A stretch of 20,879 nucleotides of DNA from CAZJBP01 sp964544115 (GCA_964544115.1 CAZJBP010000057.1:1-20879); one strand, 5' to 3'; counted from the stretch's first letter, positions 7,087 through 14,489 are shown. Notes: generated by a model from the sequence alone, not told the origin. Translations and numbers: made by a program.

Positions 7087-7704
7087 ATGAAGATCCGGAA
7101 AGCCATCAGCATCTGTTTGCTTCTCGCACTGTTGCCGGTGCTGGCCTGCGTCTGGTATCGCAGACTCAACCCTCCGGACTACAGCATTGCGTCTCACGGT
7201 GGCGTGTCTATGGTCGCGACTAATTGCCCAGTTCAGCCATATTACCTTCAAACGGACCCAGCATGGAAAGACGAGACGGTGGGCGGCAGCAAAGAGCCCC
7301 TGTCGGATGTTGGATGCACCGTCTGCTGTGTCAGTATGGCGTTTTCCCAGTTGGGCACGGCCACAGATCCGAAGATACTGAATGCGGAGTTGAAGAGTCA
7401 AAACGGATACACGAGATTGGGTTTGCTGAAATGGGACGTTGCGGCAACGGCATCCAAGGGTGCCATTGTATTTGACCTGCCAAGAAGACCAAGTCATGCG
7501 ACGATCGATGCTGCAATTCAATCAGGGAATCCTGTCATCGCGAAACTCCTGCTGTGGGAATCAATTCCTCACTGGGTTCTTATTGTCGGCAAAGAGGGAG
7601 ATGAATACCTTGTCAAGAATCCTCTCTGCCAAGAACGCACAGTCCAGAAACTGTCAACATTATCAAAGACAATCCAGTCGATCAGAATTGTGAAGAGAAA
7701 GTGA
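7087..7704 (+). CDS. Secreted C39-like cysteine peptidase domain protein
   Basis: 205 residues. The N-terminus MKIRKAISICLLLALLPVLAC is a signal peptide, and VLAC would fit a weak lipobox with Cys21 lipidated. The rest resembles the papain-fold Peptidase_C39-like family: QTDPAWKDETVGG (about 55-67), then GCTVCCVSMAFSQLG with presumed nucleophile Cys77, TDPKILNAEL and a GYTRLGLLKWDVA segment, HWVLIVG with presumed His162, and EYLVKNPL where the family usually has Asp-Pro but this protein has Asn178. It may be a peptidase acting on the envelope, or an inactive relative. Base composition is clearly lower in GC than the housekeeping genes around it, and repeats lie on both sides, so recent acquisition is plausible. 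No good Shine-Dalgarno precedes the ATG. Family assignment is from motif pattern only. Confidence 0.72.
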   Translation: MKIRKAISICLLLALLPVLACVWYRRLNPPDYSIASHGGVSMVATNCPVQPYYLQTDPAWKDETVGGSKEPLSDVGCTVCCVSMAFSQLGTATDPKILNAELKSQNGYTRLGLLKWDVAATASKGAIVFDLPRRPSHATIDAAIQSGNPVIAKLLLWESIPHWVLIVGKEGDEYLVKNPLCQERTVQKLSTLSKTIQSIRIVKRK

Positions 7705-7760
7705 CGGCCGACAACGGCATGGTTTGTACGCGCTACGCGCTCCGGACATGCCGGGCGGTC

Positions 7761-8004
7761 GGCGGAAAGATGATGAACGTGTTCCGCAGCCTGAAGGGCT
7801 GCACGTCGACAGCTCAGGGCAAGCGAAGCGCCGCCCTGAGTCAGAGGCAGAGGAGAGGAGAATGCACCCTGAAGGGGTGCCACTCCTCTGCGTGGCGGAC
7901 GAAGGAGTTCGACCCCTACAGGGTCGGGAAATGGATGGGCTCACCGGTGTCCCGGCGTTGCACGCCGGGCTGATGAATCCGACCCCTTCAGGGTCGAAGA
8001 CGGA
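7761..8004 (+). repeat. Multi-hairpin palindromic repeat, copy 1
   Basis: A 244-bp unit built from short perfect stem-loops: CAGCC-TGAAG-GGCTG (7787-7801), an 8-bp CTCAGGGC/GCCCTGAG stem (7813-7840), GCACCC-TGAAG-GGGTGC (7864-7880), GACCC-CTACA-GGGTC (7911-7925), CCCGGCGT-TGC-ACGCCGGG (7951-7969) and CGACCC-CTTCA-GGGTCG (7980-7996). It is repeated almost exactly at 8074-8416. It resembles the REP-like palindromic intergenic repeats (CCCTGAAGGGG, CCCTTCAGGG) of several environmental phyla, but I cannot name a catalogued family. There is no transposase nearby. Confidence 0.85.
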
Positions 8005-8073
8005 CAAGATGGGACACCATCGGCGTGCATGGCAGGCCCGCAAGCTCGCCGAACCTGAACGCCGGACGTCGGC

Positions 8074-8416
8074 GGCGGAAAGATGATGAACGTGTTCCGC
8101 AGCCTGAAGGGCTGCAAGTCGACAGCCCAGGGCAAGCGAAGCGCCGCCCTGAGTCAGGGCAAAAGGAGAATAGAAAGCACCCTGAAGGGGTGCCACTCCT
8201 CTGCGCGGCGGACGAAGGAGTTCGACCCCTACAGGGTCGGGAAATGGATGGGCTCACCGGTNNNNNNNNNNNNNNNNNNNNNNNNNNNNNNNNNNNNNNN
8301 NNNNNNNNNNNNNNNNNNNNNNNNNNNNNNNNNNNNNNNNNNNNNNNNNNNNNNNNNNNNNTCCCGGCGTTGCACGCCGGGCTGATGAATCCGACCCCTT
8401 CAGGGTCGAAGACGGA
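8074..8416 (+). repeat. Multi-hairpin palindromic repeat, copy 2 (contains the gap)
   Basis: Same order of hairpins as copy 1. The segment after the CCGCCCTGAG arm differs most, and only single-base changes are seen elsewhere. Without the 100 N it is 243 bp, one base shorter than copy 1. The sequence left of the gap (…CTCACCGGT) and right of it (TCCCGGCG…) meet in copy 1 with just one G between them, so the gap falls at one point inside the repeat. Confidence 0.85.
8262..8361. other. Assembly gap of 100 N
   Basis: Exactly 100 undetermined bases, the conventional placeholder for a gap of unknown length. It lies inside a repeat that is present twice, so the true distance may be about 1 bp or may include further repeat copies. 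Confidence 0.97.
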
Positions 8417-8430
8417 GAAGACAGGGCAAA

Positions 8431-8602
8431 CGCATCTAAACCGTTTTCCCGCTTCGATTCGGATCCCTTCTCGGGGTCGGCGTCGGTATCGGAATCGGCG
8501 AAACCCCGCAGGGCCGTTACCCGAAAACGAGTGGCACGCCACACTCGATACCGATTCCGATACCGACTCCGACCCCGAAACGGGAGAAGAAGATTAGATG
8601 CG
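8431..8602. repeat. 172-bp inverted element with hexamer arrays in both arms
   Basis: The ends are a perfect 9-bp inverted pair, CGCATCTAA (8431-8439) and TTAGATGCG (8594-8602). Inside, 8471-8498 and 8551-8578 are complementary at 27 of 28 positions. Each arm is a 6-nt tandem array: TCGGGG, TCGGCG, TCGGTA, TCGGAA, TCGGCG on the left, and CGATAC, CGATTC, CGATAC, CGACTC, CGACCC, CGAAAC on the right. The 52-bp centre has a small dyad GTGGC-AC-GCCAC (8531-8542). A transcript could fold into one long hairpin. I see no coding sequence. Confidence 0.85.
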
Positions 8603-8698
8603 TTCACCCTGAATGGAACGCAGTCTGCTCTTGCATTGGTCCGGCGGGGTACCTAGACTGCGGCCTGAATTCAAAACGCGGAGCGATAGAGCGACTTT

Positions 8699-8920
8699 AT
8701 GCCCAAAGATGATGCGATAGAAGCCAATGGCGTCGTGGTCAAGGTTCTGCCGGCCACGATGTACCGCGTGAAGCTCGACAACGGCCACGAACTGCTGGCC
8801 CACATTTCCGGCAAGATGCGCAAGCACTTCATTCGCATCACCACGGGTGACAAGGTCACGGTCGAGCTCTCGCCGTACGACCTGACCAAGGCGCGGATCA
8901 CCTTCCGCCACAAGACCTGA
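8699..8920 (+). CDS. infA: Translation initiation factor IF-1
   Basis: 73 residues, the usual length, forming one S1-type OB fold that binds the 30S A site during initiation. The conserved pattern is present: MPKDDAIEANGVVVKVLPATMYRVKL, then NGHELLAHISGKMRKHFIRI and GDKVTVELSPYDLTKARITFRHK. The start ATG at 8699 matches the family N-terminus. A GGAG lies about 15 nt upstream, rather far. The gene stands alone instead of in a ribosomal protein operon and is followed by a GC-rich hairpin and the 36-bp dispersed repeat. Confidence 0.97.
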   Translation: MPKDDAIEANGVVVKVLPATMYRVKLDNGHELLAHISGKMRKHFIRITTGDKVTVELSPYDLTKARITFRHKT

Positions 8921-8946
8921 GGCCCGCCGCCCACCGCGGCCCCTTT
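8921..8946 (+). terminator. Probable intrinsic terminator of infA
   Basis: Directly after the infA stop, GGCCCGC and GCGGCC can pair (one bulged base) around a short C-rich loop, followed by CCTTTT. The stem is short and the T run has only four bases. It could also slow transcripts arriving from the convergent pseudouridine synthase gene. Confidence 0.45.
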
Positions 8947-8976
8947 TCAGATCCCTCGCTGCGCTCGGGATGACGC
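8941..8976 (+). repeat. 36-bp dispersed intergenic repeat, copy B
   Basis: Differs from 6571-6606 by three transitions. The centre ATCCC-TC-GC-TGC-GC-TC-GGGAT is a symmetrical hairpin with one internal loop. It sits between the convergent 3' ends of infA and the pseudouridine synthase gene. Confidence 0.82.
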
Positions 8977-8989
8977 TGTGCGCCTGCGG

Positions 8990-9892
8990 TCAAGTGAGCT
9001 TGAACGCCCGCAGGCAGGCGCGGAAGTCGGGGGGCATGGGGGCTTCGGCGCGCATGCGGCGGTCTGTGCGCGGGTGCGGAAACTCCAGCACCGAGGCGTG
9101 AAGCATCTGGCGGGGCACGCTCATCAGCCGCCGGTCATCCACTTTCTTCGGGCCGTAGAGGCGGTCGCCCAGCACGGGAAAGCCGGCGTCGGCCAGGTGA
9201 CGGCGAATCTGGTGCGTGCGCCCGGTTTCAATGCGAGCGGAGAGGTGGCTCGCAAAATCCCCCGCGTCGAGGCGGCGCAGGCGCGTGATGGCCTCCTGCC
9301 CTTCGATCGGCCCGTGCAGCGTGCGTTCGGCGGCGGCGAAATGGCCCTTCACGATCACGTGGTAGACCTTGAGAATCTCGCGTGCGCGGAACCGCTCGAC
9401 GAGGGCGTCGAAGAGGCCGTCGTCATCGGTCATCAGCACGCAGCCGCTGGTGTCGCGGTCGAGTCGGTGAACCGCCCGCCACGCGGGATTCTTCCGGGCG
9501 TCGCGGACGCGGGTCTCCAGGCTGCCGGGTCCGGTGGTGAGGAGGCCCGGGGGTTTGGAAACCACGAGAATGCCGCCATCTTCGACGAGCGGCCGCAGGG
9601 CGTCCTCGGCCGCCGGGCTCAGCGGCGTCTGGCCCGCGGCCAGCTCGACGCGGTCGCCCGCGACCAGCCTGTGTCGCGCCATCCAGACCCGGCGTCCGTT
9701 GACGATCACGTTCCGGCTGTCGATGAGCTCCTTCGCCTTGTTTCGAGACGCCTGCAGGCGCTCGGCGAGGAAATCCTGAAGCGAGCGGCCTTCCGCGCGC
9801 GGGTCAACGGTCCATCCTGTGGGTGCGGGTGTCATCCTGGGGTCCTGCATCTGGGTTCGCGGTTCAAAGGCGATGCTTCGTTCAGCGCGCAT
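8990..9892 (-). CDS. RluA-family pseudouridine synthase (RNA uridine isomerase)
   Basis: Converts uridine to pseudouridine in rRNA or tRNA. From the first ATG it has 300 residues: an S4-like RNA-binding segment (SLQDFLAERLQASRNKAKELIDSRNVIVNG, about 37-66), the catalytic domain entry ILVVSKPPGLLT, the catalytic loop HRLDRDTSG with Asp145, and the late motif ETGRTHQIRRHLADAGFPVLGD. The sequence before about residue 20 is not conserved-looking, so starts at 9850 or 9835 are alternatives. It is distinct from the RluD-like copy at 17790. The target uridine cannot be read from sequence. It is transcribed divergently from galU and converges on infA. Confidence 0.92.
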   Translation of the reverse strand: MRAERSIAFEPRTQMQDPRMTPAPTGWTVDPRAEGRSLQDFLAERLQASRNKAKELIDSRNVIVNGRRVWMARHRLVAGDRVELAAGQTPLSPAAEDALRPLVEDGGILVVSKPPGLLTTGPGSLETRVRDARKNPAWRAVHRLDRDTSGCVLMTDDDGLFDALVERFRAREILKVYHVIVKGHFAAAERTLHGPIEGQEAITRLRRLDAGDFASHLSARIETGRTHQIRRHLADAGFPVLGDRLYGPKKVDDRRLMSVPRQMLHASVLEFPHPRTDRRMRAEAPMPPDFRACLRAFKLT

Positions 9893-10001
9893 CGTAGCGC
9901 AGTGGGGATGAGAGTCAACGCTCCTGCGCGATTGCGTCTGGCCGTGTGGCGCCCGGTTCGAGTAGGATCGCGGTGCCCGAGCCGTGGGGGCGGGCCGTCA
10001 T

Positions 10002-10008
10002 GAGGTGG
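10002..10008 (+). promoter_or_regulatory. Shine-Dalgarno deciding the galU start
   Basis: GAGGTGG ends 2 nt before the ATG at 10011. It is close, but it is the only purine-rich site that fits. An in-frame GTG at 9984 would add nine residues before the conserved N-terminus. Confidence 0.5.
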
Positions 10009-10010
10009 CT

Positions 10011-10907
10011 ATGAACCGTATCCGCAAGTGCGTCATTCCGGTGGCCGGCTACGGCACCCGCATGTACCCGGCCAGCAAGGCCATCAAGAAGGAATTCTTT
10101 CCGGTGGTCGATGCGGCGGGCCGCGCCCGGCCGATCATCCAGACGATCGTCGAGGAGGCTGTCTCGTCGGGCATCGAGCAGGTCTGCCTCATCACGCAAC
10201 CCGGGGATGACGAGGTGTTCCGGGCCTATTTCTCCGCCGATCTGCCCGCCTCGTGGAGGGGCAAGCTGCAGCTGCGCGACTGGGCGAAGGAAGAAACCGA
10301 GCGGCTGGCCGAGCTCGGGCGGCGTATGTCCTACGTGGAGCAGACGGCTCAGGAGGGCTTCGGGCACGCCGTGTATTCGGCGCGCGAGTGGGTGGGCGGC
10401 GAGCCGTTCCTGCTGATGCTTGGGGACCACATCTACGCGTCGTCTACCCCGCAGCGCTGCGCGACGCAGTTGCTGGACGCGCATGCAGAATTGGGCGGCA
10501 CGGTGCTGGCCGTTGAGCGCCTGGGCGAGGACCAGTTGCCGCTGTGCGGCACCGTTCGCGGCGAGGCGCTGACAACGCCGGCGGGCGCCTACCGGGTGAC
10601 CGAGTTTGCCGAGAAACCCGCCGTGGACTACGCGCGCCGCAACCTGCGGACGCCGGGGCTTGGGGATGCCGAGTATCTCTGCGTATTCGGGCAGTACGCG
10701 ATCGATCCGGCGGTCTTCGACGTGCTGCGGCACATGATCGAGCGCGACATCCGCGAGGCGGGCGAAATCCAGTTCACGGGGGCGCTCGAAGCCCTGCGGA
10801 TTCAGGGTGTCGGATCGTTTGCGTTGGAGACGAAGGGACGCCGGCGCGATACCGGCGTCCCCATGGAGTATGCGCGGACGATCCACGCGCTGGCCTTTTC
10901 GAACTGA
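10011..10907 (+). CDS. galU: UTP-glucose-1-phosphate uridylyltransferase
   Basis: Makes UDP-glucose from UTP and glucose-1-phosphate for cell-envelope glycans and glycogen or trehalose routes. 298 residues, the normal GalU size. Motifs: VIPVAGYGTRMYPASKAIKKEFFPVVD (nucleotide-binding loop, residues 8-34), RPIIQTIVEEAVSSGI, QEGFGHAVYSAREWVGGEPFLLMLGDH with the metal-binding Asp, VTEFAEKP and a late GRRRDTGVPMEYART, equivalent to the GxRxDxG sugar-site segment. Nucleotide specificity (UTP versus dTTP) is inferred from overall GalU-like architecture. It converges on the phosphofructokinase gene, with a strong hairpin between them. Confidence 0.92.
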   Translation: MNRIRKCVIPVAGYGTRMYPASKAIKKEFFPVVDAAGRARPIIQTIVEEAVSSGIEQVCLITQPGDDEVFRAYFSADLPASWRGKLQLRDWAKEETERLAELGRRMSYVEQTAQEGFGHAVYSAREWVGGEPFLLMLGDHIYASSTPQRCATQLLDAHAELGGTVLAVERLGEDQLPLCGTVRGEALTTPAGAYRVTEFAEKPAVDYARRNLRTPGLGDAEYLCVFGQYAIDPAVFDVLRHMIERDIREAGEIQFTGALEALRIQGVGSFALETKGRRRDTGVPMEYARTIHALAFSN

Positions 10908-10967
10908 GCCCGGCGAGCGGCTCCGTTCGGTCTCGTCCCCAGGCCGTGGCCGTCCGCGCCCCAGCCA

Positions 10968-10985
10968 GGCGCGCTTCAGCGCGCC
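10968..10985. terminator. Hairpin between convergent galU and pfp
   Basis: A perfect 7-bp GC stem with a 4-nt loop, GGCGCGC-TTCA-GCGCGCC. On the minus strand the loop reads TGAA and its first three bases are the TGA stop codon of the phosphofructokinase gene. There is no T tract on either strand, so it may act as a bidirectional pause or 3'-end stabiliser more than a classical intrinsic terminator. Confidence 0.6.
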
Positions 10986-12181
10986 TTGGCGACTTTGACA
11001 CCCTTGAACCGGCCGACCACGGGCAGTTTGCCCACGATGGGCCCGGCGTAGGCGAGAAAGGCCGGCGTCACGTCGTTGCCGGCGCGGTTGATGAAGGCGT
11101 CGGGCACGTGCTTCGTTTCCTTCGCGACCTGCTGCAGTTCGACGCGCTCGTAGAACGTTTTGTAGGTCTTGCCCGGCTTGCGGCGGATGGCGATCGAGCC
11201 GCTGGCGAACTTCAGCGCCGCCTTGACGGCCTGGGCGCCCACGTCCATCGCCTCCTTCGCGTCGGCCGGCGAGACGACGCCTGGGAACGAGCGCTGCAGG
11301 TAGCCGAACGTGTCGGCGCGCACGCGCGAGATGTCGGCCTTCTCCCGGATCACGCCGGAGAGCATGTCGCCGAGGGCTCCGGTGCCGCTCAGCTGCAGGT
11401 TGCCGTGCGAGTCCTTCTCCTTGATGAACAGGCTGGCGATCGCCGTTCCGTTCTCATCGGCAATGCCCTCGGACACGGCGACCACGCAGCGCTTGTGCTT
11501 GGCATAGACGCCCTTGACGTCGGAGACAAAGCGCTCCACGCTGAAAGGCCGCTCAGGCAGGTAGATCAGGTGCGGGCCGTCGTTGGGGTGCACGCGCGCC
11601 AGCGCCGAGGCGGCCGTGAGGAAGCCCGCGTGGCGGCCCATGACGACGTTGATCTTCACGCCGGGCAGGGCGCGGTTGTCCAGGTTGTCGCCCATAAACG
11701 CCATGGCCACGAACCGCGCGGCGCTGCCGAAACCGGGCGTGTGGTCGTTCTCGCGCAGGTCGTTGTCGATGGTCTTCGGAATGTGGAAGCAGCGCAGGTC
11801 GGCGCCGGACTTGGCCGCCTCCTGGTGGATGATGTGGGTCGTCTCGGCTGAGTCGTTTCCGCCGATGTAGAAGAAGTACCGGACGTCGTACTTCTTCAGG
11901 ACCGCGAAGATCTTGGCGCAATCGTCCGCCGTCGGCTTCTTCCGGACGCTTCCCAGCGCGGAGGACGGCGTGGCGGCCACCGCTGCGAGGGTCGCGGCCG
12001 ATTCCTTGCGCAGGTCGATGAAGTTCTCCTCCAGGCAGCCCTTGATTCCGTGCAGCGACCCGTAGATCTTGCCGATCTGCGCGTGCTTCTTGGCCTCGAG
12101 GATCGCTCCCACCAGGCTGCGGTTGATGACCATGGACGGACCGCCGCTCTGGGCGATCAGCATGTTGCCTTTCTTCGTCAT
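10976..12181 (-). CDS. pfp: Pyrophosphate-dependent 6-phosphofructokinase
   Basis: Reversible phosphorylation of fructose-6-phosphate using PPi, giving bidirectional flux in glycolysis and gluconeogenesis. 401 residues from the chosen start. Motifs: AQSGGPSMVIN at the N-terminus, YIGGNDSAETTHII (GGND 107-110), IPKTIDNDL (135-142; lysine where ATP enzymes have glycine), GFGSAARFVAMAF, VVMGRHAGFLTAA and VAVSEGI. Asp at the GGxD position and Lys in PKTIDND are the established marks of PPi rather than ATP use. ATG at 12181 is preferred over upstream in-frame starts (open to 12283) because it directly precedes the conserved strand and has an AGGAG 7-8 nt upstream. It is divergent from dciA. Confidence 0.94.
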   Translation of the reverse strand: MTKKGNMLIAQSGGPSMVINRSLVGAILEAKKHAQIGKIYGSLHGIKGCLEENFIDLRKESAATLAAVAATPSSALGSVRKKPTADDCAKIFAVLKKYDVRYFFYIGGNDSAETTHIIHQEAAKSGADLRCFHIPKTIDNDLRENDHTPGFGSAARFVAMAFMGDNLDNRALPGVKINVVMGRHAGFLTAASALARVHPNDGPHLIYLPERPFSVERFVSDVKGVYAKHKRCVVAVSEGIADENGTAIASLFIKEKDSHGNLQLSGTGALGDMLSGVIREKADISRVRADTFGYLQRSFPGVVSPADAKEAMDVGAQAVKAALKFASGSIAIRRKPGKTYKTFYERVELQQVAKETKHVPDAFINRAGNDVTPAFLAYAGPIVGKLPVVGRFKGVKVAKAR

Positions 12182-12187
12182 TGCCAG

Positions 12188-12193
12188 TCTCCT
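12188..12193 (-). promoter_or_regulatory. Shine-Dalgarno deciding the pfp start
   Basis: AGGAGA on the minus strand, 6 nt before the ATG at 12181. It supports that start over the longer open frame reaching 12283. Confidence 0.7.
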
Positions 12194-12312
12194 GCGTTCA
12201 TGAAGTCCGCCGCCGGGCGGACGCGGTGCCCCTGCGTCGCGCTTGTCAGGGAGCGCAGACTGTGGCATCGTCGCTTCACTCAAATCAAGCGAAATGGTCG
12301 GGGGAGTGTGGC

Positions 12313-12753
12313 ATGGAAGCGGGGCCGTCGAAACCGTCGGGAGAGGATCCCAGCCGCCGCCGTGCGCGGCGTCGGCGCGCCATGTCGCGGGGGCAGTGGG
12401 CCGTGTATCGCGAGCGGTTCCACGTCGAGGGCAGCGTGCAGCCGCCGGCGTTTGTCGAGGCCCCGCCGGTGGCGGGTGTGCTGGGCGGGGTGTTGCGGCG
12501 GCTGGGCCTGGACGGCCTCGCGTTGTCGGACAAGATCGAGGCGGAGTGGCCGCGGGTCGTCGGAGCCGCCGTGGCGCGCCATGCGCGCCCGGGCCCTTTC
12601 CAGGATGGGCGGCTGACCATTTACGTCGACAGCCCGGTTTGGCTGTCCGAGTTGTCGCGTCAGCACCGGCAGCGGATTCTGGACAATCTCAAACAACAGT
12701 CGATCCCGGTGCGCGATCTGCTGTTCCGCATCGATCCCGGCGAGCATCAGTAG
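12313..12753 (+). CDS. dciA: DciA-like DUF721 protein (probable helicase loader)
   Basis: 146 residues. The N-terminal third is basic and Ser/Pro-rich with an RRRARRRR stretch. The C-terminal ~95 residues fit the DUF721/DciA KH-like domain: a helix VLGGVLRRLGLDGL, then WPRVVGAAVARHARPGPFQDGRLTIYVDSPVWLSELSRQ and a final segment ending in LLFRID. DciA is the ancestral bacterial protein that loads the replicative helicase DnaB. Here the role follows from family knowledge only. The frame is open upstream to 12181, but ATG 12313 with a GGGAG upstream gives a sensible product. The 3' end overlaps the convergent coiled-coil gene by 7 bp. Divergent from pfp, with about 130 bp between them. Confidence 0.82.
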   Translation: MEAGPSKPSGEDPSRRRARRRRAMSRGQWAVYRERFHVEGSVQPPAFVEAPPVAGVLGGVLRRLGLDGLALSDKIEAEWPRVVGAAVARHARPGPFQDGRLTIYVDSPVWLSELSRQHRQRILDNLKQQSIPVRDLLFRIDPGEHQ

Positions 12754-14348
12754 TCGGGAAGCGTCCGGGCGACTTCAGCCGTCCCGTACTCGCCCAATTG
12801 CCGGGCGCGCTTCACGTGCTCCAGGGCCTCCTCCTTGCGCCCGTTCTCGTCCAGCAGGATGGCCGTGGCCAGCGCCAGGTCCGCCCGCACTCTGAGCCGC
12901 TCGGTGGTGTCGCTCTGGTAGTGCTCCAGCAGCTTGACCATCTGCGCAAGACTGACCTCCGCCCACGGCACGCGTTTGCCGGCGGCATCGACGCTGTCGG
13001 CATCGGCCCCGCGCACATCCGTGGCCGTCGCTCCGGTGCCCCATCCCCAGCGGAACGGCTTCTCGTTGAGGAGGCGGATCAGCGCCTCCTTAGTGGTTTC
13101 AAGTTTGCGGTACCGCTCCACGATGGGTCCGAGCGCGGCGCGGCCCGGGTCGGTCCGCATGGCCGCCAGGGCCGTTTCCATCTCAGACCGGGCCTGGGCG
13201 AAGTCATACTTCTCAATCAGCGGGAGAGCGCCCTTGTGAAGTTCCGCGGCACGCGCCTTCTCGCTTTCGACCAGCGCCGCGTGGTCCTCCGCGGCCTTCT
13301 GCCGCAGGGCTTCCTCCTCGCTCTGCTTCCGAGCCCGTTCTTCCGCGCTCCTCAGTTCCAACACCCGCGCGGCGGCCATGCGCACCTGATCGAGCGCGGC
13401 CGCCGCCTGTCCGGCCTTGTTCTCCGCCGAGGCGACCTGGTCCCGCAGTTTCGCCTCCGATGCGGCGGCCTCGGCCGACGTCCGGGCGCGCATGGCGTCG
13501 TTGCCGGTGCTCTCCGCCTCGGCCCGCGCCGTCTCGATGGCGGCGCCCTGTTCACGGATCTCGACAGCCAGGCTTTCGATGTTGCGCGCGAGCCGGACAA
13601 TCTCCGTCCCGCTGGCCTCCGGCGGGGGGGCGGGAACGGCCTGGGGTTCAGCCGGCGCAGGCGATTCCGGCGGCTGTGCCGGCACGACGGCTGAAGCTGA
13701 ATCCCCGGGCTCAGGCCGGTTGACGCCCTGACGGGCCTGCTCCTGCTGCCGGCGGCGCTCCAGGTCGGCCAGCGACTCCACGCCCTCGGGTTGCTCACGG
13801 TCTCCGACGACCTCCCGCACCGGTGGAGGAGCGGCCGGTGCGTCACTACCCGGGGCCGCTTCGGGCTTCGCGGCGCCCGTCGTCGCCGGCCGCGGCGCCC
13901 GCTTGCGCGGGTCGGCCTGGAGCGGGGGCAGCGGCTCGCCGGTGATGAACTGAACGGCATCGCGGGCCCCGGCCTCGGCCGCGGTGGCTTCGGTCAGCAT
14001 GGCCGCCACGCGCTCCACCAGCGGCTGAAAGGAAGCGAACTGGGCCTCCACCTTGTCGCGCTCGCTCTTGAGGGCGAGCGCCTCTTTCCGTCCGGCGATC
14101 CGCCGCTCTTCAACGAACTTGTAGAGCCCGAAGCCGATGGCTGCCACCACCACGACGCCGAAGATAGCAAAGACGATCTTCCGGTCAGGGGCAAACCGCC
14201 GCGGAGAACCCGAGGGCGGCAGAGAGGGGCTGTGCCGCTTCTCTACCGGGATGATGGCCCTTCGCCCTCCGGGCAGAGGGACCGAGGCCGGTTCCGCGTG
14301 GGGGACGGCTGGCGGGTGCCTGAGATGAAGTTTCCGCGGTTCGGACAT
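12747..14348 (-). CDS. Membrane-anchored coiled-coil protein sharing the C-terminal domain of the neighbouring kinase
   Basis: 533 residues from ATG 14348 (a GTG at 14408 would add 20). N-terminal ~60 residues: Pro-rich and basic, presumably cytoplasmic. Then one hydrophobic segment (KIVFAIFGVVVVAAIGFGLY), followed by long Ala/Glu/Arg-rich helical stretches predicted as coiled coil, split by a Pro-rich linker. The last ~160 residues, from about 374, match the C-terminus of the kinase encoded just upstream: RF/YxF helix, TDPGRAAL, VERYRKL, LNEKPFRWGWGTGATATDV, VPWAEVSLAQMVKLL. I recognise no named domain. The shared domain and adjacency suggest that it works with the kinase, perhaps as partner or substrate, on the same side of the membrane. 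The gene begins 70 bp after the end of the kinase's readthrough frame. Confidence 0.8.
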   Translation of the reverse strand: MSEPRKLHLRHPPAVPHAEPASVPLPGGRRAIIPVEKRHSPSLPPSGSPRRFAPDRKIVFAIFGVVVVAAIGFGLYKFVEERRIAGRKEALALKSERDKVEAQFASFQPLVERVAAMLTEATAAEAGARDAVQFITGEPLPPLQADPRKRAPRPATTGAAKPEAAPGSDAPAAPPPVREVVGDREQPEGVESLADLERRRQQEQARQGVNRPEPGDSASAVVPAQPPESPAPAEPQAVPAPPPEASGTEIVRLARNIESLAVEIREQGAAIETARAEAESTGNDAMRARTSAEAAASEAKLRDQVASAENKAGQAAAALDQVRMAAARVLELRSAEERARKQSEEEALRQKAAEDHAALVESEKARAAELHKGALPLIEKYDFAQARSEMETALAAMRTDPGRAALGPIVERYRKLETTKEALIRLLNEKPFRWGWGTGATATDVRGADADSVDAAGKRVPWAEVSLAQMVKLLEHYQSDTTERLRVRADLALATAILLDENGRKEEALEHVKRARQLGEYGTAEVARTLPDY

Positions 14349-14489
14349 CGTGCCCCGTTTCCCTTCTCGGCCTTTTCCTGTTCGGCGCTCCCCGGGCGTC
14401 TTCGCCACGCGCGACGCTCAGTACGTGAGCAGTCGGTCCGCCTCAGCCTGGAGGTCGCTGCAGACCGCGATGGCTTGATCGCGGTAGCG

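Larger units (their letters stand above)
7705..8698. other. Noncoding repeat block with assembly gap
   Basis: About 990 bp between the C39-like gene and infA. It contains two copies of a multi-hairpin repeat (7761-8004 and 8074-8416), a 100-N gap within the second copy, and an inverted hexamer element (8431-8602). Open frames on both strands here encode only repeat-derived, low-complexity sequence and I do not consider them genes. The infA promoter should lie in the last ~100 bp, but I cannot point to convincing boxes. Confidence 0.7.

Noticed and set aside
7761..8416. Possible CRISPR array
   Set aside because: There are only two ~243-bp units composed of several palindromes, with no short uniform repeats separated by unique spacers and no cas gene.
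7663..8542. Open frames on both strands across the multi-hairpin repeat block
   Set aside because: They translate the palindromic repeat and even run through the N gap. The two repeat copies give the same peptide in tandem, so I treat them as noncoding.
9984..10010. GTG start of galU at 9984
   Set aside because: The ATG at 10011 has a purine-rich site upstream and gives the usual GalU N-terminus.
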